Positions 17,322-27,201 of a stretch of 64,000 nt of DNA are shown one piece after another. Where the stretch lies: assembly GCF_943193175.1 (NCBI RefSeq), contig NZ_CALPDF010000001.1, positions 245,586 through 309,585 of the forward strand, written 5' to 3'. How positions within the stretch are numbered: position 1 is the first letter of the stretch; each line of letters opens with the position of its first letter. Source of the stretch: Neobacillus muris (GTDB lineage: Bacteria > Bacillota > Bacilli > Bacillales > Cytobacillaceae). The notes beneath the pieces were generated by a model. The model ran no database searches, was not told the origin of the DNA, and saw only the letters and a program-made list of their open reading frames with translations. The translations under genes and the position numbers were made by a program.

Positions 17322-18621
17322 ATTTTAAAATAATTTTCATTAGGCTAAAGTGATTGCCGCTTTCTTCATTGGCATCCCGAACAAACACGATCGCTTTCCC
17401 ATCCTTTGACCAATGCGGCTGCCAGTCGCTATATTGACCGTTCAACACAAACTCTTGCGGCACATCGCTTGTTTCCGATTGGGATGAAGACTTCAGGCTA
17501 TCTAGCTCTTGTTCATCTATTTTGGACTCGGTTAACCGTGATTCCTTTTTGCTGTCCACATGAATCGCCCATATCTCCCGGAAAGATGAAACTATCTCCG
17601 CCCTTATTCCTTCCGCTTTTTGACGTGTGCTGCTATTTCTGGCAAACGTGATGAATTGGCCGTCCGGGGACCAATCAGGCTCCATTCCCTCCGTTAATTT
17701 TAGCGGATCAGAACCATCCAAGTGGATTACCCACACTTCTTTTCCCCCACTTTTTTGAGTTTTTGTGTAGGTGATCATTTTTCCATCCGGCGACCAGCTC
17801 GGTTCAGAGCCGTCTGTAATCTTTGTTAACTTCCCAGTCTCAATCTCCAGCATCCATATTTCCTCACCTGTTTGGGTGTGGCCATGTGAATCATTCATGG
17901 CATATCGTTGTTTGGCAAAAGCAATTTTCCTGCCATCCGGCGACCATGTTGGGTGGTCATAAAATTCATCAGGAGATTCCGGCGCTGCCAGCTGGCGGAC
18001 ATTTGACCCATTCTGGTCCATTAACCATATACCTGCATTCTTGGTTTGATAACCAGAGAAGGCAATTCTCTTCTCATCCGGGGACCATGCAGGACTTCTC
18101 ATATATTGAAAGGAATCGTTCGGGAATTCTTTGATGACCTGATTGACTTGGTTCCAGCTAACGATTTTTTCATCCTTCTCAAATCCAATGCTTTCCCCGT
18201 CAGACAGCGGCATGGGATTATTTGCCTTTTCCATGCCCAACGAAACCAACTGTTCCTCCTTTACCGCACGAATCTGCTCTGCCTCTGCTTTTTGCTCTGG
18301 AAAAAATGACGGCAAAGTAATGGATAAACCGACCAGACAAGCTGCTGCTAACGGCATATAATACTTTTTCCAAGTGCGTTTTTTGGGTGGTTTTACTGGG
18401 GCGGCCTTTGGCTGTCTTTCGGCTAACTCCTGTTTAATTCGCTGCCTCCCTTTATCCTGAAAATCCGGAGCCGGCATATCGATGGCATTTGAAAGTTTAA
18501 TCAAATGAACGGTATCCATCAGATCCATCCAATCTTGATCAGCTGGCCCATCAGCCTCGTGGATTTGCTGATTTAACCGATCAATGTATTGGGAGAGTCT
18601 CTCTTCTTTTGAAAAATTCAT
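17314..18621 (-). CDS. Membrane-anchored TolB-like beta-propeller protein, probable anti-sigma factor
   Basis: 435 residues: a cytoplasmic N-terminus (about 90 residues, basic and helical), one membrane helix (MPLAAACLVGLSITLPSFF), then an extracellular beta-propeller with at least five copies of the P-x-WSPDG or WSKDG motif typical of TolB/WD40-like PD40 repeats. It overlaps the sigma factor gene by 4 bp (ATGA), the usual coupling of sigma and anti-sigma. No zinc anti-sigma HxxxCxxC motif is visible in the N-terminus. The outer propeller may be the sensor; the anti-sigma role is inferred from position and topology. Confidence 0.75.
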   Translation of the reverse strand: MNFSKEERLSQYIDRLNQQIHEADGPADQDWMDLMDTVHLIKLSNAIDMPAPDFQDKGRQRIKQELAERQPKAAPVKPPKKRTWKKYYMPLAAACLVGLSITLPSFFPEQKAEAEQIRAVKEEQLVSLGMEKANNPMPLSDGESIGFEKDEKIVSWNQVNQVIKEFPNDSFQYMRSPAWSPDEKRIAFSGYQTKNAGIWLMDQNGSNVRQLAAPESPDEFYDHPTWSPDGRKIAFAKQRYAMNDSHGHTQTGEEIWMLEIETGKLTKITDGSEPSWSPDGKMITYTKTQKSGGKEVWVIHLDGSDPLKLTEGMEPDWSPDGQFITFARNSSTRQKAEGIRAEIVSSFREIWAIHVDSKKESRLTESKIDEQELDSLKSSSQSETSDVPQEFVLNGQYSDWQPHWSKDGKAIVFVRDANEESGNHFSLMKIILKYE

Positions 18622-19124
18622 TGTGAAGCCTCCTCCAAAAATTGTTTTTTCATCAGGTCCTTAATCCTTTGAATTGCTCGAAATTGGGTCACCTTCACAT
18701 AGTTTTCTGACTTTCCAAGCACTGCTGCCGTTTCTTTAATCGAATGTCCCTGCAAGAGACGGAGCACGATGATGATCCTCTGTTCTTCCTTCAATAAGGA
18801 GAGTGCATAGTCTACTTGTTCCTTTTGCTCGAGCAGTTTGCCTAAATCTTTTCCCTGATCTTCCAGCAGCTGATCAGGCTCTAGTTCTAATGGGTCCTCC
18901 ATTCTTTGCTTTTTCCTCCATTTGTCAATGATCAGATTTCTGGCGATCATTTTTAAAAGTGCTGAGATATTGACACTCTCTTCCGTATATCGTTCCTCTG
19001 TCCGGATGGCCCTGATAAACGTTTCTTGCGTAAGATCCTCCGCTTCCTGCTGATGGCGGACTCGTAAAAAAACATATATATAAATCTCTTTCCAATGGTC
19101 GATCCATATTTTCTCCCAATCCAC
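18618..19124 (-). CDS. ECF-type RNA polymerase sigma factor
   Basis: 168 residues. Region 2 covers residues about 10-75 (YVFLRVRHQQEAEDLTQETF is region 2.2-2.3) and region 4 covers residues about 105-160 (LSLLKEEQRIIIVLRLLQG, then ETAAVLGKSENYVKVTQFRA as the helix-turn-helix). The start is a GTG with AAAGGAG upstream. It heads a three-gene operon with the membrane propeller protein and a lipoprotein. Which stress activates it cannot be seen. Confidence 0.88.
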   Translation of the reverse strand: MDWEKIWIDHWKEIYIYVFLRVRHQQEAEDLTQETFIRAIRTEERYTEESVNISALLKMIARNLIIDKWRKKQRMEDPLELEPDQLLEDQGKDLGKLLEQKEQVDYALSLLKEEQRIIIVLRLLQGHSIKETAAVLGKSENYVKVTQFRAIQRIKDLMKKQFLEEASQ

Positions 19125-19164
19125 TTTTAGGCTCCTTTTTTTACTAGACGTCTATATCAATCAA

Positions 19165-19190
19165 AACGTTCAATTTTAAAAGAAGTTACA
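19165..19190 (-). promoter_or_regulatory. Candidate ECF-sigma promoter (autoregulation)
   Basis: Read leftward: TGTAAC, 16 bp, CGTT, close to the Bacillus ECF consensus TGAAAC-N16-CGTC. It lies 40-65 bp upstream of the sigma gene, as expected for self-activation. Confidence 0.45.
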
Positions 19191-19316
19191 CCTCTCATGA
19201 ACATTTGTTATGCGATGCCGCTGGATGCCGCAGATGCCGCAGGGACGGTTCTCCTGGCTGCTCCTTTAAAGTATGTCAAACTTTCTTACAATATAGAAGA
19301 TTCTAGTTTTTTAACT

Positions 19317-19325
19317 TGCTATAAT
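19317..19325 (+). promoter_or_regulatory. Extended -10 promoter of the msmX-like gene
   Basis: TGCTATAAT is a perfect TGN-TATAAT extended -10. No good -35 is seen 17 bp upstream, which is acceptable for an extended -10. It lies about 100 bp before the start codon. Confidence 0.55.
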
Positions 19326-19421
19326 GGGAGGCATATTTAAGAGCTTATGATGCAGGCAAATCCATGGCTGCTAAATTTTGCCAGCAAAGCGATAAATAAG
19401 CATACTCCAAGGAGGTTCCAC

Positions 19422-20516
19422 ATGGCGGAATTAAGACTAGAAAAGATTTTTAAAGTTTACGATGGTAAAGTAACAGCGGTTAACGATTTTAACCTTCATG
19501 TCCAAAACCATGAATTCATTGTTTTTGTCGGCCCTTCAGGCTGCGGCAAATCGACGACGCTAAGGATGATTGCCGGACTGGAGGAAATATCAAGCGGGGA
19601 TTTTTATATCGATGAAAAAAGAGTCAACGATGTGGCCCCGAAGGACCGGGATATTGCCATGGTGTTTCAAAACTATGCCTTATACCCCCACATGTCTGTC
19701 TTTGAAAATATGGCGTTTGGCCTTAAACTGCGTAAAATTCCGAAGGCAGAAATCGCCAAGCGTGTGACGGAGGCTGCCAAGATCCTTGGACTTGAACCCT
19801 ATCTTAACCGCAAGCCAAAGGCATTATCAGGCGGACAACGGCAGCGTGTTGCTTTGGGCCGGGCTATCGTCCGGGATGCGAAGGTGTTCTTAATGGACGA
19901 GCCTTTATCCAATCTTGATGCCAAGCTCAGGATGCAGATGCGTGCTGAGATTTCCAAGCTCCATCAACGGCTGCAGACCACGACGATCTATGTCACCCAT
20001 GACCAGACAGAAGCCATGACAATGGCAACTAGGATTGTCATCATGAAAGATGGCGTCATTCAGCAGATTGGCACACCGAAGGAAGTGTATGAAAACCCTA
20101 TGAATGTCTTTGTCGGTGGATTTATTGGATCACCAGCAATGAATTTTTTAAGAGGAAGACTGGAGGATAGGAAGTTCGTTGTAGGAAGCACCACTTTTAC
20201 GCTGCCGGAGGAGAAATGGAAGTCGTTCGAGGAACAGAACTATATCGGAAAGGACATTATCTTTGGGATCCGTCCTGAGGATATTCACGATGAGCTGAAT
20301 CCTCAAGATGAATTCTCCGAATCCAAAATACATGCCACAATAGATGTTTCCGAGCTGACGGGAGCGGAGTCGATTCTTTATGCCAGTATCGAAGGGCAGG
20401 AGCTGATTGCCCGCGTGAAGGCGAGAGCGGACATCACACCAGGCCAAACGCTCGAGCTTGCTTTTGATATGAATAAAGGGCATTTCTTTGATGTTGATAC
20501 AGAAATGAGAATGTAG
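19422..20516 (+). CDS. msmX: Sugar ABC transporter ATPase (MsmX/UgpC family)
   Basis: 364 residues. Walker [10 protein letters not shown] (near residue 37), signature LSGGQRQR (near 134), Walker B VFLMDEP (near 155), switch His in THDQTEA, then the C-terminal TOBE/MalK-type regulatory domain. The ATG at 19422 follows AAGGAGG; an earlier in-frame ATG has no such site. No permease or binding-protein genes are adjacent, which fits MsmX of Bacillus, a shared ATPase serving several sugar importers encoded elsewhere. It acts at the inner face of the membrane. Confidence 0.88.
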   Translation: MAELRLEKIFKVYDGKVTAVNDFNLHVQNHEFIVFVGPSGCGKSTTLRMIAGLEEISSGDFYIDEKRVNDVAPKDRDIAMVFQNYALYPHMSVFENMAFGLKLRKIPKAEIAKRVTEAAKILGLEPYLNRKPKALSGGQRQRVALGRAIVRDAKVFLMDEPLSNLDAKLRMQMRAEISKLHQRLQTTTIYVTHDQTEAMTMATRIVIMKDGVIQQIGTPKEVYENPMNVFVGGFIGSPAMNFLRGRLEDRKFVVGSTTFTLPEEKWKSFEEQNYIGKDIIFGIRPEDIHDELNPQDEFSESKIHATIDVSELTGAESILYASIEGQELIARVKARADITPGQTLELAFDMNKGHFFDVDTEMRM

Positions 20517-20545
20517 AAGGTCTGGCCCGGGGCGGCATACGTGGA

Positions 20546-20574
20546 GAGACCGGCTTAGTGGGCAAGCCGGTCTC
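20546..20574. terminator. Hairpin between convergent msmX-like and GH13 genes
   Basis: GAGACCGGCTT and AAGCCGGTCTC form a perfect 11-bp stem. The T tract is short on both strands; it probably serves both converging transcripts. Confidence 0.6.
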
Positions 20575-20607
20575 TTAGTAAATGATTCATGTCCTTTTTC
20601 TCAAGCT

Positions 20608-22296
20608 TCATTTTCCCCAAATGAATTGGTACGAACCTAATACCAGCTTTCCATTTACCTTCTCTCCGCTGATAAGGTCTGTTACGTTTCTATCCAAGTC
20701 AACGGTGACCGGTTCACTGCTAACGTTGACAATAAAATAGAGGTCCTCTCCAGTATCTTGGTTCGTTCGTTTGAGGGCGAAGACTTGCTCTCCTAAATCC
20801 AATACCTCCTGCGGCGCATACGGTGAAAACGCTCCGTGCTGCTGCCGGATAGCCATCAGCTTTTTCATGCCTTCAAAAATTTGCTTCCGCCTTGAGTCCT
20901 GCTCAAGTTCCGTGACGATCCGGTTATACTCCAGCTTTTCCCGATTAATCCGGCGGTTGATGCCTGATTCCAAATAGCCTTTTTCATCATTGCGCGAGCC
21001 GAGTAACGAATGATAATAAATCGCCGGCACCCCTATGACAGACAAGAGAATCGAATGGGCAGCAAGAATTTTCTGTACCTGCAGTTCCTCCGTCAAATCC
21101 TCTTCCTTATTCAGCAGGGCATCCGAATAATTAATATTTAATTCATAAACGGACTGCGTTCCGTCGGGATTATTCTTATAAGAAACCTTGCCGCCATTCT
21201 CAAGGACCTTCTCCACTAGCCTCTGCTTCTCAGCTTCTGTTAACAGCCCTTCCGTCGGACGCATCCCGATTCCGTCATGGCTGGATAAAAAGTTAAAATA
21301 AGTGGCCTCGCCGGACACTTTTTCAATTGTTTTGGCCCAAGCGGTCAGCGTGCTGGCATCATGGGTGGTAAAGGTATGCAAAACAAGCGGCGGCAGGGAA
21401 AATTGATAAACCATATGCGCTTCATTCGTACCATCCCCGAAATAAGAAATATTCTCCTGATGAGGAACATTGGTTTCCGTGATCATTTGCGTATTCGGCT
21501 TAGAATAATCCAGAACCAAATGCCACAATTGGATAATTGCATGGGCCTGCGGCAAATGCATACAAGTCGTTCCGGATTCCTTCCATATGAACCCAATCGC
21601 GTCCAGCCGGATGCTCGTCCCACCGTGATAGGCATATTCGAGCAGGATATCGGTCATCTCAAGCAGGACAGGGAAATGTTTAAAATTCAAGTCAACTTGA
21701 TCCTCGCTGAACGTTGTCCAAGCCGTCTTCACCCCATTCTCCCCGCTGTATTCATGGAACAAGGGGGAGGTTCGCGGACGAACGACAATAGAAGCATCAA
21801 AAGCTGGGTCTTTCGGGATAAAATATTCCTCGTATTTCGAATTTCCGTTTACATACTCCTGAAACCATTCACTCGATTTCGAGCAATGATTTGCCACGAA
21901 ATCAAACATCAGCCGGTAATCTGCGGCCAATTGCTGGATCTGGCCCCATTCCCCCAGATCTGGATGAATCGTCCGGTAATCGGTCACGGAAAAACCATCG
22001 TCCGATGTATAAGGGAACATCGGCAATAAATGGACATCAGTAATCGATTTCCCTGCATGTTCCTTCAAAAACGTATGAAGGGTCTCAAGTGTCGGCCTTC
22101 CCTGCTGATAAATACTATCCCCGTACGTAATCAGATAAATATTTTCCTCCGACAGGGCCGTATTTTTATTCCACTCTTTTCCTTCCCAGCGATTAACCAG
22201 GGACCGAAACTCCTCAAAGTATTGATCCTGAACGGCAGCCCCGTAAATTTCCTGAAGTTTTCCTTCCGCAGCTTGTAAAAATGTTTGCTTATCCAT
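20608..22296 (-). CDS. GH13_18 glycoside phosphorylase, probable glucosylglycerate phosphorylase
   Basis: 562 residues of the sucrose phosphorylase-type GH13 family. The catalytic set is visible: nucleophile Asp in IRLDAIGF, acid/base Glu in MITETNVPHQEN, and the stabilising Asp in NFLSSHDGIG. The ATG at 22296 overlaps the end of the mannosidase gene by 8 bp and has AAGGATG upstream. Known members act on sucrose, sucrose-6-phosphate or glucosylglycerate. Coupling to a mannosylglycerate-type PTS and GH38 enzyme favours glucosylglycerate: glucosylglycerate plus phosphate gives glucose-1-phosphate and glycerate. Sucrose phosphorylase activity is the main alternative. Confidence 0.75.
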   Translation of the reverse strand: MDKQTFLQAAEGKLQEIYGAAVQDQYFEEFRSLVNRWEGKEWNKNTALSEENIYLITYGDSIYQQGRPTLETLHTFLKEHAGKSITDVHLLPMFPYTSDDGFSVTDYRTIHPDLGEWGQIQQLAADYRLMFDFVANHCSKSSEWFQEYVNGNSKYEEYFIPKDPAFDASIVVRPRTSPLFHEYSGENGVKTAWTTFSEDQVDLNFKHFPVLLEMTDILLEYAYHGGTSIRLDAIGFIWKESGTTCMHLPQAHAIIQLWHLVLDYSKPNTQMITETNVPHQENISYFGDGTNEAHMVYQFSLPPLVLHTFTTHDASTLTAWAKTIEKVSGEATYFNFLSSHDGIGMRPTEGLLTEAEKQRLVEKVLENGGKVSYKNNPDGTQSVYELNINYSDALLNKEEDLTEELQVQKILAAHSILLSVIGVPAIYYHSLLGSRNDEKGYLESGINRRINREKLEYNRIVTELEQDSRRKQIFEGMKKLMAIRQQHGAFSPYAPQEVLDLGEQVFALKRTNQDTGEDLYFIVNVSSEPVTVDLDRNVTDLISGEKVNGKLVLGSYQFIWGK

Positions 22297-24964
22297 TTGC
22301 TTCATCCTTAAGTATCAGTTTTAATGTCAGATAGCCCTTTGCCGGTACGCATAAAGTGGAACCAGCCGCTTTCATCGGCTGCTCCGCCAAATTGGTTTGG
22401 ATCATTTGATCGATGTGATCAGAAAACAGTTCCGTCTGTTCTTTCATCTCGCCGGGATTAAACAGGCGGACAATCAGGCTGTCATCCTCAAAGGCCTGTT
22501 TGCATACGCTCATGAACACGCGGGGATTCGTCAGCTGGAATAAGGAGAACGCCTCAGGCAGTTCCTCTGCCGGATAAGGAATTTCAAACCGCTCCAAACG
22601 CTCTTCGAATGTATTCAAGCTCTGTTTCTGGTATGCCATACGATGTCCAATGAATTGATCCGTCCAAGCAAATAACTTTTCCGCCTTCAAGGATTCATTT
22701 GAAAAATAAATCGCATAATCAAACGTCCAGTTTCCTTCCAGCTGGGCATCCGGCGTATAGACCACCTTATTATTGATACCGGAGGCGCGTCCCGGCCTCC
22801 AGGCTAAATCATCACGTCCAAGCAGCCCGACGGAACGATATAGGGTTAAGGCGAATTCTCCCGTTTCCGGCAGCACCTCGTACTCTTTAAGCCCTTTGGT
22901 CAGCACGGCAAGTGTTCCGTTCTCACCGGTTACACCAGCGAAATTTTCCAACGGGTAAATTGGAACCGGTGCTTCGGCAAACCCTTTTTCCCGCCAGTTT
23001 CTCAGATAAGGATTTCGGGTCTTTCTAGTTAATAGGCTAAAGCCTTGATCGGCAAACGAAGTATCCGGGCTGCCGACTGGTGTTTTCAAAACTGCCCGCA
23101 CCCGATGATCGTTCACCTGATTATCGATTTCATGATGGACACGAACCAGCTGTTCGCCTTTATAAATCTTTAACGTTGTGATAATTTCCAGCTCACCAAA
23201 TGACTCTCCCAGCTCACGTGCTGCCAGATTAACCGGGACTTCTTCCCGATGCTTTACCTCCATTGATTCGGAAAGCTCCCCTTTTTCTACACGAATGAGT
23301 TCTGCATGGGTGAAGGTGATGACCCCGCCAGTTTCAAGTGGAGAAAAATCGTAGGAATCTCCGGCATCTCCTTCCTCTTCAAAGCGCAAGAACTCGTTCA
23401 GCATCGTTTCGGAAGCGAAATGCTTCAATGTTAGCCGGTGATCCTGATAGAAAATTTCCAAGAATTCATTCCCAATCGCCACCGAATCGGATGGATGAAC
23501 ACGCTTCGCTTCTTGCCCCCCCTCGATCAGCTGATAGGCAGCATAGCCCATTGCCGGAACATTATGTACATCCAGCCCAATCACGGACCGATAGTAGCCG
23601 GGAACCTCCTCTTCCATTTCCCCGTCCGCAGTCACGACAATTTTCTTGCCTCCGCTTAAGGTTTGCTGCTCAACGATTTGGAAAGGCACCGCTTCGTCCT
23701 GCAAGGTTTGAATGCTAAAATCCTTCTCCTTGGAAAACACAACGGTTTCCATATACCCGCTGTCATTTTGAGGAAGAGTATTAAACACCAGTAAAATCGA
23801 TTCGTTGTTCAAGTGATTACTGACTGCCTGCGTCATTTGTTTTTTCAACAGATTCAACAACCCATCGGCCATCCGGTCAATTTTTCCGAGACGATGCAGA
23901 ATTTCGCGATTGGTATCATCCGAGTTGCAGCCGCCGATACTGTCATGGGCATGAACGTCAAACAGCAGCTTCCACATTTGGTCCAGCCATTGTTTTGGAT
24001 ACTTGAAACCAAGTGTGCGGGCGATCACGGCCAGCGGTTCCAGCTGATACAGCAATTTATTTTCAACCGCAGTATTGAACTGCTTGATATCATAGCGCTG
24101 CGAGCCGATGGTATTGTGGATCCGGGATTTCTGCGGCCCGAGCAGCTCTCCCTCCAATACGTTGGTAAAGGCTGCCCCATCCTTGTTCCACACTTCTTCC
24201 ATGAAGGTTTCATAGTCGGACAATACATAATGATGCTGCGGATCCATGGCATTTAATTTTTCAATCGTATCAGGGAAGTGTTTCCGGACGAGGACCTGAT
24301 CCCCGCCAGCAGGCAGCAATAGCCGATCTGTGCTTTGGTTCAATTCGGCTAATTTCGCGAGCATCGGCACCAGCCGGTCTGCTAGATAGTCGTCGTCTGC
24401 CAGCAAAAACTTCCCCGGGCCATAGCCCAAATAAAGGTTATTGGCCTTGACAGTTTTGCCGTCCGGCGATTTCCAAATAAAGTTCAGATCGCCCTGCAAT
24501 TGGTCCGTATAGATCCCGCGCTGAAGAATGCTATATTCGATATCAAATCCTTGGAAAATCGAAGGAAGATAGGCATTTTGCCCAAAAATATCGGGCAAAT
24601 AGCCCACCTTCATGCTATGGCCCATTTGCTTCGAAATCTTAGTTCCGTATAACAGGTTTCGGATAATCGACTCTTTATTGACCAATAACGTATCCGCTTG
24701 GGTATACCAAGGCCCAAAGAAGATCCGCTTTTCCCGAATGAGCGACGCCAGCCTTTCTTTATTCTCCGGGCAGATTTTGAGATATTCCTCGATTAACGAT
24801 GCTTGCGCATCAAACACATAACCCGAAAAATCCGGATCATTTTCTAATACGTCCAGCAAACAGTCGAGATTCTCCGCCAATAAAATATTGGAGTCCTCGA
24901 TTGTAAAATACCACTCGCGGTCCCAATGAGAATGCGGAACTACGAACACTTGCTTTTCTCCCAT
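22289..24964 (-). CDS. mngB: GH38 alpha-mannosidase, probable mannosylglycerate hydrolase
   Basis: 891 residues. The N-terminal catalytic domain opens with VPHSHWDREWY, whose His and Asp bind the metal; the nucleophile Asp is in GYLPDIFGQNAYLP (near residue 125), and another metal ligand lies in DVHAHDSIGGC. The C-terminal half is the beta-rich GH38 domain. The ATG at 24964 follows GGGAG. It lies 86 bp downstream of an EIIABC gene like MngA, matching E. coli mngA-mngB, where the enzyme splits 2-O-(6-phospho-alpha-mannosyl)-D-glycerate into mannose-6-phosphate and glycerate. Mannose-6-phosphate isomerase is encoded at 42967. Confidence 0.87.
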   Translation of the reverse strand: MGEKQVFVVPHSHWDREWYFTIEDSNILLAENLDCLLDVLENDPDFSGYVFDAQASLIEEYLKICPENKERLASLIREKRIFFGPWYTQADTLLVNKESIIRNLLYGTKISKQMGHSMKVGYLPDIFGQNAYLPSIFQGFDIEYSILQRGIYTDQLQGDLNFIWKSPDGKTVKANNLYLGYGPGKFLLADDDYLADRLVPMLAKLAELNQSTDRLLLPAGGDQVLVRKHFPDTIEKLNAMDPQHHYVLSDYETFMEEVWNKDGAAFTNVLEGELLGPQKSRIHNTIGSQRYDIKQFNTAVENKLLYQLEPLAVIARTLGFKYPKQWLDQMWKLLFDVHAHDSIGGCNSDDTNREILHRLGKIDRMADGLLNLLKKQMTQAVSNHLNNESILLVFNTLPQNDSGYMETVVFSKEKDFSIQTLQDEAVPFQIVEQQTLSGGKKIVVTADGEMEEEVPGYYRSVIGLDVHNVPAMGYAAYQLIEGGQEAKRVHPSDSVAIGNEFLEIFYQDHRLTLKHFASETMLNEFLRFEEEGDAGDSYDFSPLETGGVITFTHAELIRVEKGELSESMEVKHREEVPVNLAARELGESFGELEIITTLKIYKGEQLVRVHHEIDNQVNDHRVRAVLKTPVGSPDTSFADQGFSLLTRKTRNPYLRNWREKGFAEAPVPIYPLENFAGVTGENGTLAVLTKGLKEYEVLPETGEFALTLYRSVGLLGRDDLAWRPGRASGINNKVVYTPDAQLEGNWTFDYAIYFSNESLKAEKLFAWTDQFIGHRMAYQKQSLNTFEERLERFEIPYPAEELPEAFSLFQLTNPRVFMSVCKQAFEDDSLIVRLFNPGEMKEQTELFSDHIDQMIQTNLAEQPMKAAGSTLCVPAKGYLTLKLILKDEANG

Positions 24965-25050
24965 CGTGATACACTCCCAGAAGTCATAATGTAAAAAGGG
25001 ACAGAATGAAAGAATCATTTTCAACTCTGACCCAATTTATTGAAAAAATT

Positions 25051-27003
25051 TTAGAGTTTGCCTTTTCGCTTCATCAACGAAAAACGGATAAAGATATTGG
25101 CAAAGGCGATAAACAAGACACCTGCAGCCAAGCCGATTAAATAGGCCCATAGGTTTTCTACCAGCGGCCAGCCCCAAACAGCAGGCAGCGGATACCATTG
25201 AACTGCCCCTAAAACAACCGCTAAGGAAGAACCCAGCATCGCACCAATCAGGTTAATCGGAATGACAATCAGCGGGTTCCTGAGCATAAATGGAATCGCT
25301 CCTTCACTAATCGCCAAGAAACCAAGTATTAACGAAGTATTTCCCGCTACGCGAAGGTTTGCATCAAATACTCGCTTGCCCACGACATATTTATCAATGA
25401 TGGTTGCCAGTCCTAATCCGATTGGCGGAATCACAATCGCCAGAACCCTTGCTGTAAGCGGGTATACTTGGTCAGCAGCCAAACCAATGGCAATGGCCCC
25501 TGCCGCCTTATTAATCGGCCCGCCCAGGTCAAAGGCGGTTGCAGCGGCAATAATCGAGGCCAGCAAGACATCCCCTGATTCCTTTAACGACTCGATCCAT
25601 TCCCGAAGCCATGTATTCAGTCCGCCAAACACGGGATCGACAATGTAAAAGTTTAATAGGAAAATACACAGGACACTGATAGCAGGAATGAGCAGCATCG
25701 GCTTCATGGCGGCAAAATTTTTGCTCAAATGAATTTTGTTATTTAAGAATTTCGAAATATAACCCGCTGCCAAGCCTAAAACCAAAGCCCCTAAAAATCC
25801 TGATGGAATCCCATCTGGGTTGCCCCAGAAGACAAAATGCAGTCCTCCGGCAAAGACACCGCCGATTAAACCAGAAACAAGTCCGACCCGATCTGCCAAG
25901 GCATAGGCCACGAAGGCCGCAAAGACTGGGTACATGAATTTCATGATTAATCCGCCAAATGCATCTAAATAATGAAGAATGACAATGAGTTCGTTCGCAG
26001 ATTCCGCGTATTTTGGATCGGAAATCACTTTGACAAGATCAAACGGCATGGCCCCGATTTTGGCGATTCCCATCATGATGCCGGCTGCCACAAGTACTGG
26101 AATCATATAGGAAATACCCGTCATGACAGCCTGTCCCATTTCCGCTAGCCGCCCCTGTTTTTTACTACCGCTCTGGGCCGCTGCCGCTTGATCCTCAGAA
26201 ACAATGCCATCCGGAGATTGCAGCGCCTTTTGAATAATTTCTTTGGCATTTTTCAATGGATCCGCGACACGGGTTTGGACAAATGGTTTTCCGTTGAACC
26301 GCTCTTTTCCTTTTGCGATAATATCGGTTGCAAAAATGACCGCATCTGCCTGACGAATCACCTCAGCGTCATGCTGGTTTTCGATGCCGTTTGCTCCCTG
26401 CTTTTCGGTAATAACTCGTACGCCCAGCTCCCGGCCGGCTTTTTCTAACGCCTCCGCTGCCATATAGGTGTGTGCAATACCCGTCGCACATGCTGTAATG
26501 GCTAAAACGGTTTTGTCATAAGCAGCTGCCTCATCCTCTTTTCGAACGCCTTGATCAAGTGCCTTCAGCAATTGCTCAGGTGATTTTGCTTCCATTAAGC
26601 CGGATACAAATTCACCATCCATCAGTCTCATGCTTAATTCAGAAAGCAATTGCAGATGGACCGACCCTTCTTCCGCTTTTGGAATGGCTAACAGGAAGAC
26701 CAATTGGACCTTGTTGTTGGGATCGATACTTTCCCATTTTTCAACCGGCTGCTGCAGTCGGGCAACAGCAAAGGCTGCCTTTTTGACGGCACTCGATTTT
26801 CCATGCGGAATCGCAAAGCCATTTTCTAAACCGGTAGGAGAGACCTTTTCTCTTTCAAACACAGAATCTAAAAAATTCTTTTTAGAACTGATGTTGCCAT
26901 TTTGATAGAGACGTTCTGCCAGTTCCTCTATCACACTTTCTTTTGTGGGAAGACTTTCTCGAAAAAGAATTAATTCTTTGGAAGTCATGCGTTTAAGCTC
27001 CAC
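25051..27003 (-). CDS. mngA: PTS fructose-type EIIABC, probable mannosylglycerate transporter
   Basis: 650 residues in the order EIIA-EIIB-EIIC. EIIA: phosphorylated His in AIPHGKS (near residue 67). EIIB: phosphorylated Cys in ITACATGIAHTYMAAEAL (near residue 171). EIIC: about ten helices from residue 290 on. The length and domain order are those of MngA. Start is a GTG with GAGGGTG upstream. First gene of a leftward operon with mngB and the GH13 phosphorylase. It takes up and phosphorylates the osmolyte mannosylglycerate, perhaps glucosylglycerate too. A fructose or mannose substrate is less likely given the neighbours. Confidence 0.83.
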   Translation of the reverse strand: MELKRMTSKELILFRESLPTKESVIEELAERLYQNGNISSKKNFLDSVFEREKVSPTGLENGFAIPHGKSSAVKKAAFAVARLQQPVEKWESIDPNNKVQLVFLLAIPKAEEGSVHLQLLSELSMRLMDGEFVSGLMEAKSPEQLLKALDQGVRKEDEAAAYDKTVLAITACATGIAHTYMAAEALEKAGRELGVRVITEKQGANGIENQHDAEVIRQADAVIFATDIIAKGKERFNGKPFVQTRVADPLKNAKEIIQKALQSPDGIVSEDQAAAAQSGSKKQGRLAEMGQAVMTGISYMIPVLVAAGIMMGIAKIGAMPFDLVKVISDPKYAESANELIVILHYLDAFGGLIMKFMYPVFAAFVAYALADRVGLVSGLIGGVFAGGLHFVFWGNPDGIPSGFLGALVLGLAAGYISKFLNNKIHLSKNFAAMKPMLLIPAISVLCIFLLNFYIVDPVFGGLNTWLREWIESLKESGDVLLASIIAAATAFDLGGPINKAAGAIAIGLAADQVYPLTARVLAIVIPPIGLGLATIIDKYVVGKRVFDANLRVAGNTSLILGFLAISEGAIPFMLRNPLIVIPINLIGAMLGSSLAVVLGAVQWYPLPAVWGWPLVENLWAYLIGLAAGVLFIAFANIFIRFSLMKRKGKL

Positions 27004-27096
27004 TGATGTTCACCCTCTTTTTATCTATGAAAATGTTTACTGAAATCCCTTACAGTTAAGTTTTAACACAAACTGATACCCTCCGATTATACTAAA

Positions 27097-27133
27097 AATG
27101 TACTTTTGTACATTCGAAATGAAATCGTTTCGC
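27097..27133. promoter_or_regulatory. Candidate RpiR operator and cre box between mngA and the RpiR gene
   Basis: AATGTAC and GTACATT form a perfect inverted repeat with a 4-bp spacer (27097-27114). TGAAATCGTTTCGC (27120-27133) fits the cre consensus TGWAARCGYTWNCW except at three positions. Both lie in the 198-bp divergent intergenic region. Confidence 0.45.
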
Positions 27134-27201
27134 TTCCTTTCATGGCACATCCTCCAGCTATGCTATAATTAATGAAACGCTACTAGAGGGAGGAATGACC
27201 C

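Noticed and set aside
19201..19250. Short GATGCCGC repeats before the msmX-like gene
   Set aside because: Only three 8-9 bp copies in a GC-rich intergenic patch; too short to call an element.
21361..22029. 222-codon plus-strand frame inside the GH13 gene
   Set aside because: It runs antisense to the catalytic motifs of the phosphorylase and has no ribosome site or known motif.
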